Assembly (NCBI RefSeq): GCF_017877355.1
Contig: NZ_JAGIPR010000001.1
Span: forward strand, 434,001-498,000
Origin: Chryseobacterium jejuense
GTDB taxonomy: Bacteria > Bacteroidota > Bacteroidia > Flavobacteriales > Weeksellaceae
Reading direction: 5' to 3'
DNA: 64,000 nt
The stretch's first letter is position 1. Each line of letters opens with the position of its first letter. The notes beneath the pieces were generated by a model, which saw only the letters and a program-made list of their open reading frames with translations, ran no database searches and was not told where the DNA came from. The translations under genes and the position numbers were made by a program. Shown piece by piece: positions 7,444-16,943 of the stretch.

Positions 7444-7513
7444 GATTTTTAATGAGTTAGTTATTACGAATATATGAAAAATTTCAATAGTAAATCACTT
7501 ATTTGAGAAAAAA
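7444..7513 (-). promoter_or_regulatory. Conserved upstream region of peptide array 2
   Basis: GATTTTTAATGAGTTAGTT (7444-7462) and ATCACTTATTTGAGAAAAAA (7494-7513) match the two blocks upstream of array 1 in order and near-identical spacing. Likely a duplicated promoter/leader region. Confidence 0.5.
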
Positions 7514-7594
7514 TAAATATATTACTTTCTTTTTTGTTCTTGAAAATAAATATTATTTAATAGTAGATTAAAAACAGCTCTGTTATCCTAACAA

Positions 7595-8743
7595 TTATAT
7601 TTTTGAAAGATTCTCTAAAGCTTTTTCCAATGTTTCCTGTTTCTTAGCAAAACACAGTCTGATAACATTTTCATTCAGCTTGTTTTTGTAAAATGATGAA
7701 AACGGAACACTGGCTACTTTGTGATTGATGGTGAGTTCACTGGCAAAATCAAAATCATTTTTGTCCGAAATTTTAGAGTATTTTACAGCCTGGAAATAGG
7801 TTCCTTCACAATCCAATAGTTCGAAAGAAGTCCCGGAAAGTCCTTTTCTAAGGAAATCTCTTTTCTCCTGAAAGAACTGATTAAGGTGAAGATAATGTTC
7901 ATCGTTTTTCATATACTCAGCCAAAGCAAGCTGAATGGGAGTGTTAACACAAAAAACATTGAATTGATGTACCTTTCTGAACTCATCCGTTAAAGCTTTG
8001 GGAGCAGCACAATATCCTACTTTCCAGCCTGTAACATGAAAAAGCTTTCCAAATGAAGCCACAAGAAGACTCCTTTCCTTAAGTTCAGGATATTTACAGA
8101 TGCTTAAATGCTGTTTTCCATCAAAAACAATATTTTCATATACTTCGTCACTTAAAATAAGGATCGAAGTCCCTTTTACCAATTGAATCAGCTCTTTAAT
8201 ATCCTCTTCTTTTAATATTTTCCCTGATGGATTGTTTGGATTATTAAGGATAATCATTTTGGTTTTATCGCTTATCAGGCCTTTTACAGCAGTCCAGTCG
8301 ATTTGAAAATCTGGAGCTTTCATTTCAAACCGTTTTACAATACCTCCAAAAAGCTCAATGGTAGGCTCATAGCAATCGTAGGCTGGTTCAAAAATAATCA
8401 CTTCATCATCTTTTTTGATAAAAGCAGCAATAGTAGTGAAAATAGCTTGGGTTCCTCCTGCGGTAACCGTTATTTCCGTATCAGGATGATATACAGTCTG
8501 ATGGCTGTTCTCAATTTTTCTTGCAATTTCTTCCTTTAAGCCAATCATTCCTCCCAAGGGTGCATATTGATTAAAACCTTTTTTCACAAAGTGATCTACA
8601 TTATTTAATAATTCGGGATCCGGCATAAAATCAGGAAATCCTTGAGAAAGGTTAATCGCTTCATTTTCATTGGCAAGCTGTGTCATTTGACTGAAAATAG
8701 TAGTTCCTACATTGGAAAGTTTCGATAAAGGAAGTTGTATCAT
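7595..8743 (-). CDS. PLP-dependent aminotransferase, methionine aminotransferase type
   Basis: The start at 8743 (MIQLPLSKLSNVGTTIF) gives 382 residues, the usual size for this class I/II aminotransferase group; a longer 400-residue frame from 8797 is possible. INLSQGFPDF near the N-terminus, NNPNNPSGK and SFGKLFHVTGWKVGY (with the PLP-binding lysine in SFGK) are typical of the YbdL/kynurenine-aminotransferase-like branch, which often works on methionine in the salvage pathway or on aromatic amino acids. Cytoplasmic. It stands alone, 157 bases upstream of the peptide array region. The exact amino-donor preference is inference. Confidence 0.9.
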   Translation of the reverse strand: MIQLPLSKLSNVGTTIFSQMTQLANENEAINLSQGFPDFMPDPELLNNVDHFVKKGFNQYAPLGGMIGLKEEIARKIENSHQTVYHPDTEITVTAGGTQAIFTTIAAFIKKDDEVIIFEPAYDCYEPTIELFGGIVKRFEMKAPDFQIDWTAVKGLISDKTKMIILNNPNNPSGKILKEEDIKELIQLVKGTSILILSDEVYENIVFDGKQHLSICKYPELKERSLLVASFGKLFHVTGWKVGYCAAPKALTDEFRKVHQFNVFCVNTPIQLALAEYMKNDEHYLHLNQFFQEKRDFLRKGLSGTSFELLDCEGTYFQAVKYSKISDKNDFDFASELTINHKVASVPFSSFYKNKLNENVIRLCFAKKQETLEKALENLSKI

Positions 8744-8889
8744 AAAAACAGATTTTGTTGATACCGAATTTAATGAATTATTTAAAACGCTGTTCATTTA
8801 AATATTTCTATTATAATCTATATGCCTAAACAAAATAATTCTTGGCATTTAAAAATTATTTTAGATATCTGTGTAATCAGAAAATTTTA

Positions 8890-9040
8890 GGTTGGAAAGC
8901 GCAATAGCGCAAAGAATTAATCATACAGACCATATTTAAGGCGCAAGAGAATCCAAGATTCTCAGCAGGGAAACACCTTCACAAGACTTCTATTACCATA
9001 TTTTATACATTAGTAAAAATTATTCGTGAATTCGTGGCGA
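8890..9040. repeat. Degenerate dispersed intergenic repeat, copy A
   Basis: Three words occur in the same order as at 25491-25575: AGGTTGGAAAG (8890), TTTAAGGCGCAAG (near 8935) and TATTCGTGAATTCGTGGC (9021-9038). The copies differ in spacing and by many substitutions, as expected for an old non-coding repeat family. Confidence 0.5.
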
Positions 9041-9236
9041 TTATAAAAGCATATTTTAGCAGTATACAATTTTATCGGAGATAAAATCCTTCCACCTTAA
9101 AAGCAGTTATTCAAAAAAACTTAGCGTCCTCGCGTTATTCCAACAAATATTCTTAGAAATTTCAAGCACAAAAATGTTTTTTAAACATTTGTTTGAAGAA
9201 TGTAACTTTTTGCTTTTAAATATGTTCGATGATGTT

Positions 9237-9244
9237 TATATTTG
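9237..9244 (+). promoter_or_regulatory. -7 promoter box (TATATTTG) for the DUF2867 gene
   Basis: Exact TAnnTTTG match with TTTT 19 bases further upstream, about 30 bases before the start codon. It supports the internal ATG (9270 or 9276) over a longer frame. Confidence 0.55.
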
Positions 9245-9275
9245 TTATGCTAAAAATAATATAGAACCAATGACA

Positions 9276-9818
9276 ATGAAAATTAAGAAGATTGAGTTTC
9301 CGGCAAAATCCATTTTGTCGCAGGGAAAAGAAAAGTTTGATTATACGGATAGCTTTGCAGGCGGACTGGTAGGAAATGGACAGAATTTCGATATTACCCA
9401 AATCGGAAAAGCTTTTTTTACAAGTGGGCCAACATGGGGAAAGAAAATGTTTGCTTTCAGAAACAAGATGGTGGGATTGTTTGGTTTAAAAACAGGTGCA
9501 GAGACTGAGCCGATGAAAGAAGCTGACAGTTTTACTTGTGAAGTAGGAGAGCGTGTAGGTATTTTTAAGGTTTTTAATAAAACCAGTAATGAGATTGTTC
9601 TTGGTGAGGATGATAAACACCTGGATTTCAGGGTTTCTCTTTTATTTGATAAAAACCAGGGTGGGCAGGATGAAAATTCTTTAACGATTTCCACTACGGT
9701 TAAGTTCCATAACTGGCTGGGAGTATTATACTTTTTACCGGTACGCCCCTTTCATAAACTCATTGTTCTGGCAATGCTGAAAAATATAATAGGCAAACTG
9801 GAAAGTATTAAACAATAA
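9276..9818 (+). CDS. DUF2867 domain protein
   Basis: The ATG at 9276 (MKIKKIEFPAKS) is chosen because the promoter-like TATATTTG at 9237 would lie inside any longer frame; 9270 is an equal alternative. The 180-residue product shows the DUF2867 pattern: an N-terminal DSF segment, FFTSGPTWGKKMFAFRNKMVGLFGLK in the middle (seen here as adjacent FFTSGPTW and FRNKMVGLFG words) and a C-terminal FLPVRPFHKLIV. The family has no established activity; some members are fused to NAD-binding reductase domains, and the fold may be lipid- or polyketide-binding. Soluble, no signal peptide. Monocistronic. Confidence 0.75.
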   Translation: MKIKKIEFPAKSILSQGKEKFDYTDSFAGGLVGNGQNFDITQIGKAFFTSGPTWGKKMFAFRNKMVGLFGLKTGAETEPMKEADSFTCEVGERVGIFKVFNKTSNEIVLGEDDKHLDFRVSLLFDKNQGGQDENSLTISTTVKFHNWLGVLYFLPVRPFHKLIVLAMLKNIIGKLESIKQ

Positions 9819-9964
9819 TTTCAGAGGATAAATGTCGGAATAAAGACATTTATCCTTTATTTTTTGTTCAATTAAGTCTACTTTTTGTGATACGAATCCT
9901 GATTTCAGGAAGAATGTTGATAAAAAAATGAAAACTAAAATTCGGATAATTTTGGACAATTTCG

Positions 9965-9972
9965 TACTTTTG
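9965..9972 (+). promoter_or_regulatory. -7 promoter box (TACTTTTG) for parE
   Basis: TACTTTTG matches TAnnTTTG and lies 20 bases before the parE ATG. It would drive the run parE-orf-parC-rhomboid. Confidence 0.55.
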
Positions 9973-9992
9973 TATGTTTGCTGAAATCATAT

Positions 9993-11882
9993 ATGTCACA
10001 AGAAATAAATCTAACCTACTCCGAAGAGAATATTAGAACCCTCGATTGGCAGGAACATATCCGTCTGCGTCCCGGCATGTACATCGGGAAGCTGGGGGAC
10101 GGGTCCTCTGCCGATGATGGTATTTACATTTTGCTTAAAGAAATCCTGGATAACTCCATTGATGAGTTTAGGATGAGATCCGGGAAAAGAATTGAAATAA
10201 AGCTGGATGACGGCAAGGTTACTATTCGTGACTTTGGCCGTGGAATTCCGCTGGGAAAAATGGTTGATGCCGTTTCCAAAATGAATACCGGAGGTAAGTA
10301 CGACAGTAAGGCGTTTAAGAAATCTGTCGGATTGAACGGGGTGGGTACAAAAGCGGTAAATGCACTTTCAGAATACTTCAGAGTACGTTCTTTCCGTGAT
10401 GGAATGATGAAAGTGGCAGAATTTTCCCGTGGTATGATCAAAGAAAACTTTGATGAAAAAGAAACTTCAGACAGAAACGGAACTGAAATTTCATTTATTC
10501 CCGATGGTGAAATCTTCCTGCATTTCAAGTACAGAAAAGAGTATATCGAAAGAATGCTCCGCAACTATGCGTACCTGAACCCGGGACTGAAAATAGTATT
10601 CAACGGCGAAACTTATTTTTCTGAAAATGGTCTGAAAGATCTTTTGGAAGAAGAACTGGAAAGCGATATCCTGTATCCGATCGTTCATTTAAAGGATGAA
10701 GATATTGAAGTTGCCATTACCCATTCTGATAAATCACAGACGGAGACTTATTTTTCATTCGTTAACGGGCAGAATACTACACAGGGTGGTACTCACCTTA
10801 ATGCTTTTCGTGAAGCGTATGTGAAAACAATCCGTGAGTTTTTCAATAAAAATTTTGATGCTTCTGATATCAGAAAATCAATCATTGCAGCCATTTCCAT
10901 TAATGTGGAAGAACCGGTTTTCGAATCTCAGACCAAAACAAAGCTGGGATCTAATGATATGGGACCTAACGGGCCAACCGTAAGAACCTTTATTATTGAT
11001 TTTCTAAAAAGCAAGCTGGATAATTTCTTACATAAAAATCCTGAAATAGCAGAGGGAATTCAAAGAAAGATTCTGATCTCTGAGAGAGAGAGAAAAGAGC
11101 TTTCAGGAATCCAGAAGCTGGCAAGAGAAAGAGCTAAAAAAGTATCCCTTCACAACAAAAAACTGCGTGACTGCAGACAGCATTATAACGACCAAAAAGC
11201 TGAGAGAAAAGGAGATACGCAGATCTTTATCACCGAGGGAGATTCCGCATCCGGATCAATCACTAAGTCAAGAGATGTAGAAACACAAGCGGTATTCTCA
11301 TTAAAAGGGAAACCTCTGAACTGCTACGGATTGACGAAGAAAGTGGTGTACGAAAATGAAGAATTTAATCTCCTTCAGGCTGCTTTAAATATTGAAGAAA
11401 GTTTGGAAGACCTGAGATACAATCAGGTAATTATTGCAACCGATGCCGATGTGGATGGAATGCACATCCGTCTGTTGATGATTACATTCTTCCTGCAGTT
11501 CTTCCCGGATCTGATTAAAAATAATCACCTTTATATCCTTCAGACCCCATTATTCAGGGTTAGAAATAAAAAAGAAACAAGATATTGCTACTCAGAAGCA
11601 GAAAGAGTAAAAGCCTTGAATGATTTAGGAAAGAATCCTGAAATTACCCGATTCAAAGGTTTGGGAGAGATTTCTCCTGATGAATTTAAGCATTTCATAG
11701 GAAAAGATATCCGTTTAGAACCGGTAGTAATAGGAAAAGATCAGACCATAGACCAGTTACTGGAATTTTATATGGGTAAAAATACACCGGACAGACAGAC
11801 TTTCATTCTTGAGAACCTGGTAGTGGAAGATGATACTGACATAGATAAAAAGCACATTCTTGATGAAGTAAGCAGCCAATAA
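9993..11882 (+). CDS. parE: DNA topoisomerase IV subunit B (ATPase subunit)
   Basis: The ATG at 9993 ([13 protein letters not shown]) gives 629 residues. A GHKL ATPase domain comes first ([25 protein letters not shown] and [13 protein letters not shown]), then a transducer, then a TOPRIM domain with EGDSASGS near residue 414 and the metal-binding [12 protein letters not shown] near 484. This is the ATP-driven subunit that pairs with ParC to separate linked daughter chromosomes. The short C-terminus and the adjacent parC favour ParE over GyrB. The gene opens a four-gene rightward run with short gaps. Confidence 0.93.
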   Translation: MSQEINLTYSEENIRTLDWQEHIRLRPGMYIGKLGDGSSADDGIYILLKEILDNSIDEFRMRSGKRIEIKLDDGKVTIRDFGRGIPLGKMVDAVSKMNTGGKYDSKAFKKSVGLNGVGTKAVNALSEYFRVRSFRDGMMKVAEFSRGMIKENFDEKETSDRNGTEISFIPDGEIFLHFKYRKEYIERMLRNYAYLNPGLKIVFNGETYFSENGLKDLLEEELESDILYPIVHLKDEDIEVAITHSDKSQTETYFSFVNGQNTTQGGTHLNAFREAYVKTIREFFNKNFDASDIRKSIIAAISINVEEPVFESQTKTKLGSNDMGPNGPTVRTFIIDFLKSKLDNFLHKNPEIAEGIQRKILISERERKELSGIQKLARERAKKVSLHNKKLRDCRQHYNDQKAERKGDTQIFITEGDSASGSITKSRDVETQAVFSLKGKPLNCYGLTKKVVYENEEFNLLQAALNIEESLEDLRYNQVIIATDADVDGMHIRLLMITFFLQFFPDLIKNNHLYILQTPLFRVRNKKETRYCYSEAERVKALNDLGKNPEITRFKGLGEISPDEFKHFIGKDIRLEPVVIGKDQTIDQLLEFYMGKNTPDRQTFILENLVVEDDTDIDKKHILDEVSSQ

Positions 11883-11908
11883 CTGATGAACACCAGATAA
11901 GAATCACA

Positions 11909-12385
11909 ATGAGATTAAGTAACCGTAGTAAAACATCATTTTATAACTTTATAAACACACTGTTGATGATGATAGCAGTGTTTGGAATAATAGGGTTTTT
12001 AGCCAATGAATACAGATTTAATGTATTAGGAGTTGAAAGCTATTTGATGATAATTGTTCCCATATTATTATTAGTAATCTTTCATCTTACCGGGCGACAG
12101 ATTTTTGAATACGACAGTGATGGTGAAGCGCTGCATTTTAAGAACAGGAATATCATTCCTTTTTTAAACAAGCCTCTTCACGATGAATTTCCAAAATATA
12201 AACTGGTAAAATATGACGTAATCAGTATTTTCTTCGTCAAAAGACTATACATTACCGTCTCAAGTAAGAATAATGGGTCTACCATTCTGAAATATCAGAT
12301 TTCTTATTTAACAAGAAAAGAAGTAAACGATTTAAAACTCTCTCTGAATAAAGTTGTAAAAGCTAATAAAGAGAAAAAAGATTAA
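11909..12385 (+). CDS. Two-helix membrane protein between parE and parC, function unknown
   Basis: The 158-residue product has two hydrophobic helices close together (about residues 14-30, LLMMIAVFGIIGFLA, and 40-60, SYLMIIVPILLLVIF) followed by a basic/mixed soluble part. No catalytic motif was recognised; the layout recalls small bacterial PH-like or YdbT-like membrane proteins, but this is weak. It lies 26 bases after parE and only 8 bases before parC, so it must be co-transcribed with the topoisomerase subunits. Why a membrane protein is kept there is unclear. Confidence 0.7.
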   Translation: MRLSNRSKTSFYNFINTLLMMIAVFGIIGFLANEYRFNVLGVESYLMIIVPILLLVIFHLTGRQIFEYDSDGEALHFKNRNIIPFLNKPLHDEFPKYKLVKYDVISIFFVKRLYITVSSKNNGSTILKYQISYLTRKEVNDLKLSLNKVVKANKEKKD

Positions 12386-12393
12386 TATAACAG

Positions 12394-14985
12394 ATGACGA
12401 CAGAAGAATATTCGCATGAGGGTGAAAGCTTGAAGAAGGTTTCCGGTCTATATAAAGACTGGTTTCTGGATTATGCTTCCTATGTAATTTTGGATAGGGC
12501 GATTCCTTCGATATATGACGGGCTAAAGCCTGTTCAGCGAAGAATTATGCACTCTATGCGAGAACTGGAAGATGGCCGTTACAATAAGGTGGCCAACATC
12601 GTGGGAAATACCATGAAGTATCACCCTCACGGTGATGCCTCCATTACAGACGCCATGGTGCAGATCGGGCAGAAAGAATTGCTGATCGATACTCAGGGAA
12701 ACTGGGGGAATATCTATACAGGAGACTCTGCCGCCGCCGCGAGGTATATTGAAGCAAGACTGACTCCTCTAGCATTAGAAGTCGTCTTTAACCCGAAAAC
12801 TACAGAATGGACAAAATCCTATGACGGCAGAAATAACGAACCCATTGATCTTCCGGTAAAATTCCCATTGCTTCTTGCACAGGGAGTGGAAGGAATTGGA
12901 GTAGGACTTTCCACAAAGATCCTTCCGCATAACTTCAATGAGCTTATTAATGCTTCTGTAGCTTATTTAAAAGGAAAGAAATTTGAGATCTATCCGGACT
13001 TTTTAACAGCCGGTTATCTGGATGTATCGGAATACAATGATGGCCACAGAGGCGGAAAGGTAAGAGCCAGAGCTAAAATCACCCAGACAGATAAACATTT
13101 GCTGGTGATCTCTGAACTTCCTTATTCCAAAACAACAAGTGATCTGATTGATTCTATCCTAAAAGCGAATGAGAAAGGAAAGATCAAGATCAAGAAAATT
13201 GAAGACAATACGTCCGATAAGGTTGAGATCCTGATTCATATTCATAATGATGTATCTCCGGATAAAACAATTGATGCCTTGTATGCCTTTACAGACTGTC
13301 AGGTAACGATTTCTCCGAATGCCTGCGTGATTGTGGGGGATAAACCAATGTTCCTGAATGTTTCCGATATTCTGAAAACGAATACGGATCACACGGTATC
13401 ATTGCTGAAGAAAGAGCTTGAAATAGAACTTCATGAGCTTCAGGAAAGCTGGCATTTCTCTTCATTGGAAAGGATTTTCATCGAAAACAGGATCTATCAC
13501 GATATTGAAGAAGTAAAGACCTGGGAAGATGTTCTGAAAACTATTGACAAAGGATTAAAGCCTCATACCAAACATCTTTTAAGAGCGGTAACAGAAGAAG
13601 ATATTCTAAAATTAACAGAGATCAGAATCAAGAGGATTTCAAGATTCGATTTAGATAAATTTAAAGAAAATATTGCCTCTCTTGAAGGAAAAATAGAGCA
13701 GGTAAAACATCATCTTGCCAATCTGATTGCGTATGCTATTGAATATTATCTGAATATCCAGAAGAAATACGGAAAAGACAAGCAGAGGAAAACAGAACTA
13801 AGAATCTTTGATACCATTGATGCAACCAAAGTAGCTGTTGCCAATGAGAAGTTCTACGCCAACTTTGAAGAAGGCTTTATCGGAACTTCACTGAAAAAAG
13901 ATCAGTATATGTTCGACTGTTCGGATATTGATGATATCATTACTTTCAGAAAAGATGGTAGCATGAAGGTGGTAAAAGTGGAGGCCAAAACATTTATCGG
14001 AAAAGATATTCTTCACGTTGCTATATGGAAGAAAAACGATAAAAGAACAGTGTATAACATGATCTACCGTGAAGGCAGAGAAGGACCTTACTATATGAAG
14101 CGTTTCTCTGTAACAGGAGTAACAAGAAATACAGATTATCCGTTAGCTTCAGATAAGAAAGGCTCAGAAACATTATATTTCTCAGCCAACCCGAATGGTG
14201 AAGCGGAAACGGTTACCGTTCTTTTAAAGCCCAATCCGAGAATCAGAAAGAATAAAATGGAGATCAATTTCTCTGATCTTGCTATCAAGGGACGTGATTC
14301 CAAAGGAAATCTGGTAACCAAATATGCAGTGAAGAAAGTAGACCTTAAAGAGGAAGGTGTTTCTACATTGGCTCCAAGAAGAATATGGTTTGATGATACC
14401 GTAAGAAGGCTGAATGCTGATGTAAGAGGTACTCTGCTGGGGAGCTTCAAAGGAGATGATAAAATTCTAACGATTAATACCAATGGAGAGGTAAAACTCG
14501 TTTCTTTTGATTTAGGAAACCGTTTTGATGATGAATATCTGGTATTGGAAAAATGGAAGCCTGAACAACCTATTACGTGTATTTACTATGATGGAGAAAA
14601 GGATATTTATTTCATTAAAAGATTCTTACTGGAGAATACTGTAAACATACAGACCTTCATGCCATCTGAGCATCCGAAATCATTTATAGAGAATGTAATC
14701 GTAGCGAATGATGTAACAGCAGAAATTATTTTTGCCAAAGATAAAGGGAAAGAACGAGATCCGGAAACCATTAATATAGACGAATTCATTGCCGTAAAAG
14801 GAATTAAGGCAATAGGTAACCAGTTTACGAAATTTAAAGTGAAAGCCATCAATATTACCATTCCTGAACCTGTAGAAGAGGAACCGGAAGTATATGAAGA
14901 TCCGGAGCCAACCGGGGATATGGATGAAGAAGGTGGAATTATCGGAGATTTGTTCCAGGAAGACGGAGCTAATGAAACTGAATAG
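12394..14985 (+). CDS. parC: DNA topoisomerase IV subunit A
   Basis: An 863-residue GyrA/ParC-type breakage-reunion subunit. The DNA-cleaving tyrosine is Y118 in AAAARYIEARL; the winged-helix region has YHPHGDASITDAM, and the C-terminal beta-pinwheel is followed by a very acidic tail (EPVEEEPEVYEDPEPTGD). At the position equal to E. coli GyrA Ser83, where quinolone resistance changes occur, this protein has Ala82 (D81-A82-S83), which I believe is normal for Bacteroidota ParC. It works with parE upstream. The gyrase-specific GyrA box is not visible, supporting ParC. Confidence 0.93.
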   Translation: MTTEEYSHEGESLKKVSGLYKDWFLDYASYVILDRAIPSIYDGLKPVQRRIMHSMRELEDGRYNKVANIVGNTMKYHPHGDASITDAMVQIGQKELLIDTQGNWGNIYTGDSAAAARYIEARLTPLALEVVFNPKTTEWTKSYDGRNNEPIDLPVKFPLLLAQGVEGIGVGLSTKILPHNFNELINASVAYLKGKKFEIYPDFLTAGYLDVSEYNDGHRGGKVRARAKITQTDKHLLVISELPYSKTTSDLIDSILKANEKGKIKIKKIEDNTSDKVEILIHIHNDVSPDKTIDALYAFTDCQVTISPNACVIVGDKPMFLNVSDILKTNTDHTVSLLKKELEIELHELQESWHFSSLERIFIENRIYHDIEEVKTWEDVLKTIDKGLKPHTKHLLRAVTEEDILKLTEIRIKRISRFDLDKFKENIASLEGKIEQVKHHLANLIAYAIEYYLNIQKKYGKDKQRKTELRIFDTIDATKVAVANEKFYANFEEGFIGTSLKKDQYMFDCSDIDDIITFRKDGSMKVVKVEAKTFIGKDILHVAIWKKNDKRTVYNMIYREGREGPYYMKRFSVTGVTRNTDYPLASDKKGSETLYFSANPNGEAETVTVLLKPNPRIRKNKMEINFSDLAIKGRDSKGNLVTKYAVKKVDLKEEGVSTLAPRRIWFDDTVRRLNADVRGTLLGSFKGDDKILTINTNGEVKLVSFDLGNRFDDEYLVLEKWKPEQPITCIYYDGEKDIYFIKRFLLENTVNIQTFMPSEHPKSFIENVIVANDVTAEIIFAKDKGKERDPETINIDEFIAVKGIKAIGNQFTKFKVKAINITIPEPVEEEPEVYEDPEPTGDMDEEGGIIGDLFQEDGANETE

Positions 14986-15019
14986 AACTTATACTTAAGA
15001 ATAAAATAAAAAACATCAG

Positions 15020-15661
15020 ATGGATATATTGGTTTTAATTATTATTGCGGTCACTTGTGTATTTAGTTACATGGGATTCAACAATACGGCTTTATTTGAA
15101 AAATATAAATTCAATGTAGGAGCCATTGCCAACCGCAAAGAATATATAAGGCTGATAAGCTCTGCATTTTTACATGCAGATTTTATGCACCTGTTTTTTA
15201 ATATGCTGTCCTTATACTTCTTTCAGGGAGTGGTGGTTCATTTCTTTGGAGAAATTGGATTCTTAATTATTTATTTTGGATCAATGATCCTTGGAAACTT
15301 ATTCAGTTTACAGATTTATCAGAAACAGCCTTGGTATTCTGCGATCGGAGCTTCAGGTGCCGTTTCGGGAATCATTTTTGCTTCCATAGCGATGGCACCG
15401 AATGAAATCAGTGTGAATTTCTTACCCGGATGGTTATTTGGAACTTTGTACTTCGGATATTCAGTATACATGATGCTGAATCCTAAGCAATGGGATAATC
15501 TGGGCCATGCTGCTCACCTTGGAGGAGCCTTTTTTGGGCTAGTGTACTCTATCGTACTTCATCCGCAACTGGCTATGACTAATATTTTATACCTTGGAGT
15601 CATGTCATTACCGCTGATTTATCTGGGATACCAAATTTTTGTCAGGAAACGAATCGGATAA
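15020..15661 (+). CDS. Rhomboid-family intramembrane serine protease
   Basis: The 213-residue protein is a six-helix core rhomboid. The catalytic serine is S112 in GASGAVSG and its partner is H166 in AAHLGGAFFG; the helix-2 element HADFMHLFFNM (H52, H57, N61) is also present. Rhomboids cut transmembrane segments of substrate proteins in the inner membrane; substrates in Bacteroidota are mostly unknown. It lies 34 bases after parC on the same strand and probably shares its transcript, though a terminator was not excluded. Confidence 0.9.
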   Translation: MDILVLIIIAVTCVFSYMGFNNTALFEKYKFNVGAIANRKEYIRLISSAFLHADFMHLFFNMLSLYFFQGVVVHFFGEIGFLIIYFGSMILGNLFSLQIYQKQPWYSAIGASGAVSGIIFASIAMAPNEISVNFLPGWLFGTLYFGYSVYMMLNPKQWDNLGHAAHLGGAFFGLVYSIVLHPQLAMTNILYLGVMSLPLIYLGYQIFVRKRIG

Positions 15662-15694
15662 AAAGACTATTTTTAATCTAAAATATCAAAACCA

Positions 15695-16783
15695 ATGAAC
15701 ACATTAGAATTAAACAGTTTCATCGTGATACTTATCTATGGTTCATTGGTTTTGCTTTCTCTACTCAACATTGCCAACCCTTTAATGGGGAACAGGAAAG
15801 CCAATTTCTGGTTTGGAATCTTTCTCTTTCTCTGGTCCACATTCTGGTTAGATGAGATTCTTTTTCTGATCACCGGTTCACCCATTGAGTTTCACTCCTT
15901 ATTTTTGGTTCGGATGGTACAGTATCTTACTCCCATCTTTTTTTACTTCAGCGTATTATTTTATACCAATCCTTCTTTCAGATTTAAAATAACAGATGTA
16001 AAGTTTCTGTTGTTACCGGCAGCATTCGTGATATGCCTTGTATTGGTTAGAATAGGTTATACAAGACCTTTCGAGTCTTTGAGCATTATTCTTATTTTGG
16101 TTCAGGCCTTGTTTTATACCTTACTTTCTTATATCACCATCAGAAAACATCAAAGAAAGATTCAGCAGTTTTCTTCCAATACTGAAGGAATCAATCTGAA
16201 CTGGCTGGAATACATTATTCTTGTGATTCTTGCTGTGAATATTATCTATGTAGTGTATAACCTGTTTTATGACCCCAAATCATTAAACTTCTTTATCAAT
16301 GCTGTATTCCTCTTGGTCATTTATTGCGTGGGCTACTATTCTTTAAAACAGAAAGAAATTTATCCATTGGAAGAAAAGCAGCGTGAGGAATTAATCTCTA
16401 TTCAGGATGATTCTGATTCTGAAGAGGTAAAAAGAAAGCTGATGCCTAATGAAGAGCTGGAAAGAATCAAAACACAGCTTGAAATTATTATGGAAACTCA
16501 GAAACCTTATTTGGACAGCGAACTGAACCTTATTAAGCTGGCTGAAATGGTATCTGTTTCTACTCATCATTTATCCTATGTGATCAATACCGGTTTTCAA
16601 AAGAACTTTTTCCAATACGTGAATGAATTCAGAGTTGAATATGCTAAACAGCTTCTTAAAGATTCCGAGAGTAAATTATCCATTCTGGGAATAGCTTACG
16701 AGTCAGGTTTCAATTCTAAAACTTCTTTCAATACTACTTTCAAAAAAGTGACCGGACAAACCCCTTCCGAGTTTAAAAAATAA
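15695..16783 (+). CDS. Membrane-bound AraC-type transcriptional regulator
   Basis: The N-terminal 220 residues form about seven hydrophobic helices, and the C-terminal about 110 residues are an AraC-type double helix-turn-helix (LIKLAEMVSVSTHHLSYVI, then GIAYESGFNSKTSFNTTFKK). Such seven-helix AraC regulators are common in flavobacteria and are thought to sense signals at the membrane. The 362-residue length is typical. It precedes the SDR/epimerase pair at 16944-18697, which has its own promoter box, suggesting the pair as the target. Signal unknown. Confidence 0.88.
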   Translation: MNTLELNSFIVILIYGSLVLLSLLNIANPLMGNRKANFWFGIFLFLWSTFWLDEILFLITGSPIEFHSLFLVRMVQYLTPIFFYFSVLFYTNPSFRFKITDVKFLLLPAAFVICLVLVRIGYTRPFESLSIILILVQALFYTLLSYITIRKHQRKIQQFSSNTEGINLNWLEYIILVILAVNIIYVVYNLFYDPKSLNFFINAVFLLVIYCVGYYSLKQKEIYPLEEKQREELISIQDDSDSEEVKRKLMPNEELERIKTQLEIIMETQKPYLDSELNLIKLAEMVSVSTHHLSYVINTGFQKNFFQYVNEFRVEYAKQLLKDSESKLSILGIAYESGFNSKTSFNTTFKKVTGQTPSEFKK

Positions 16784-16916
16784 GTTCCGGTTTATAAACT
16801 TTTACTTCTGAAATAGATTTAATTAATTATATATCAGCCTGTTGTGTTGTTTCTGTTTTTTAATTGAAAATAGGTTCGTTCAGATAACCCGGAACATTCG
16901 AAGGACATTTCTACGA

Positions 16917-16924
16917 TAGCTTTG
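16917..16924 (+). promoter_or_regulatory. -7 promoter box (TAGCTTTG) of the SDR/epimerase pair
   Basis: Exact TAnnTTTG match 20 bases before the start at 16944. It implies a transcript separate from the AraC gene upstream. Confidence 0.55.
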
Positions 16925-16943
16925 TACTGTAAAATTTAATCTT

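Larger units (their letters stand above)
8744..9275. other. Gene-free stretch with a degenerate dispersed repeat
   Basis: No convincing frame is present. The segment about 8890-9050 is a degenerate copy of an intergenic repeat that recurs at 25491-25575 (see repeat entries), and the last part carries the promoter box at 9237. The region separates divergent genes. Confidence 0.5.

Noticed and set aside
9341..9694. Minus-strand frame of 117 codons
   Set aside because: Antisense shadow of the DUF2867 gene.
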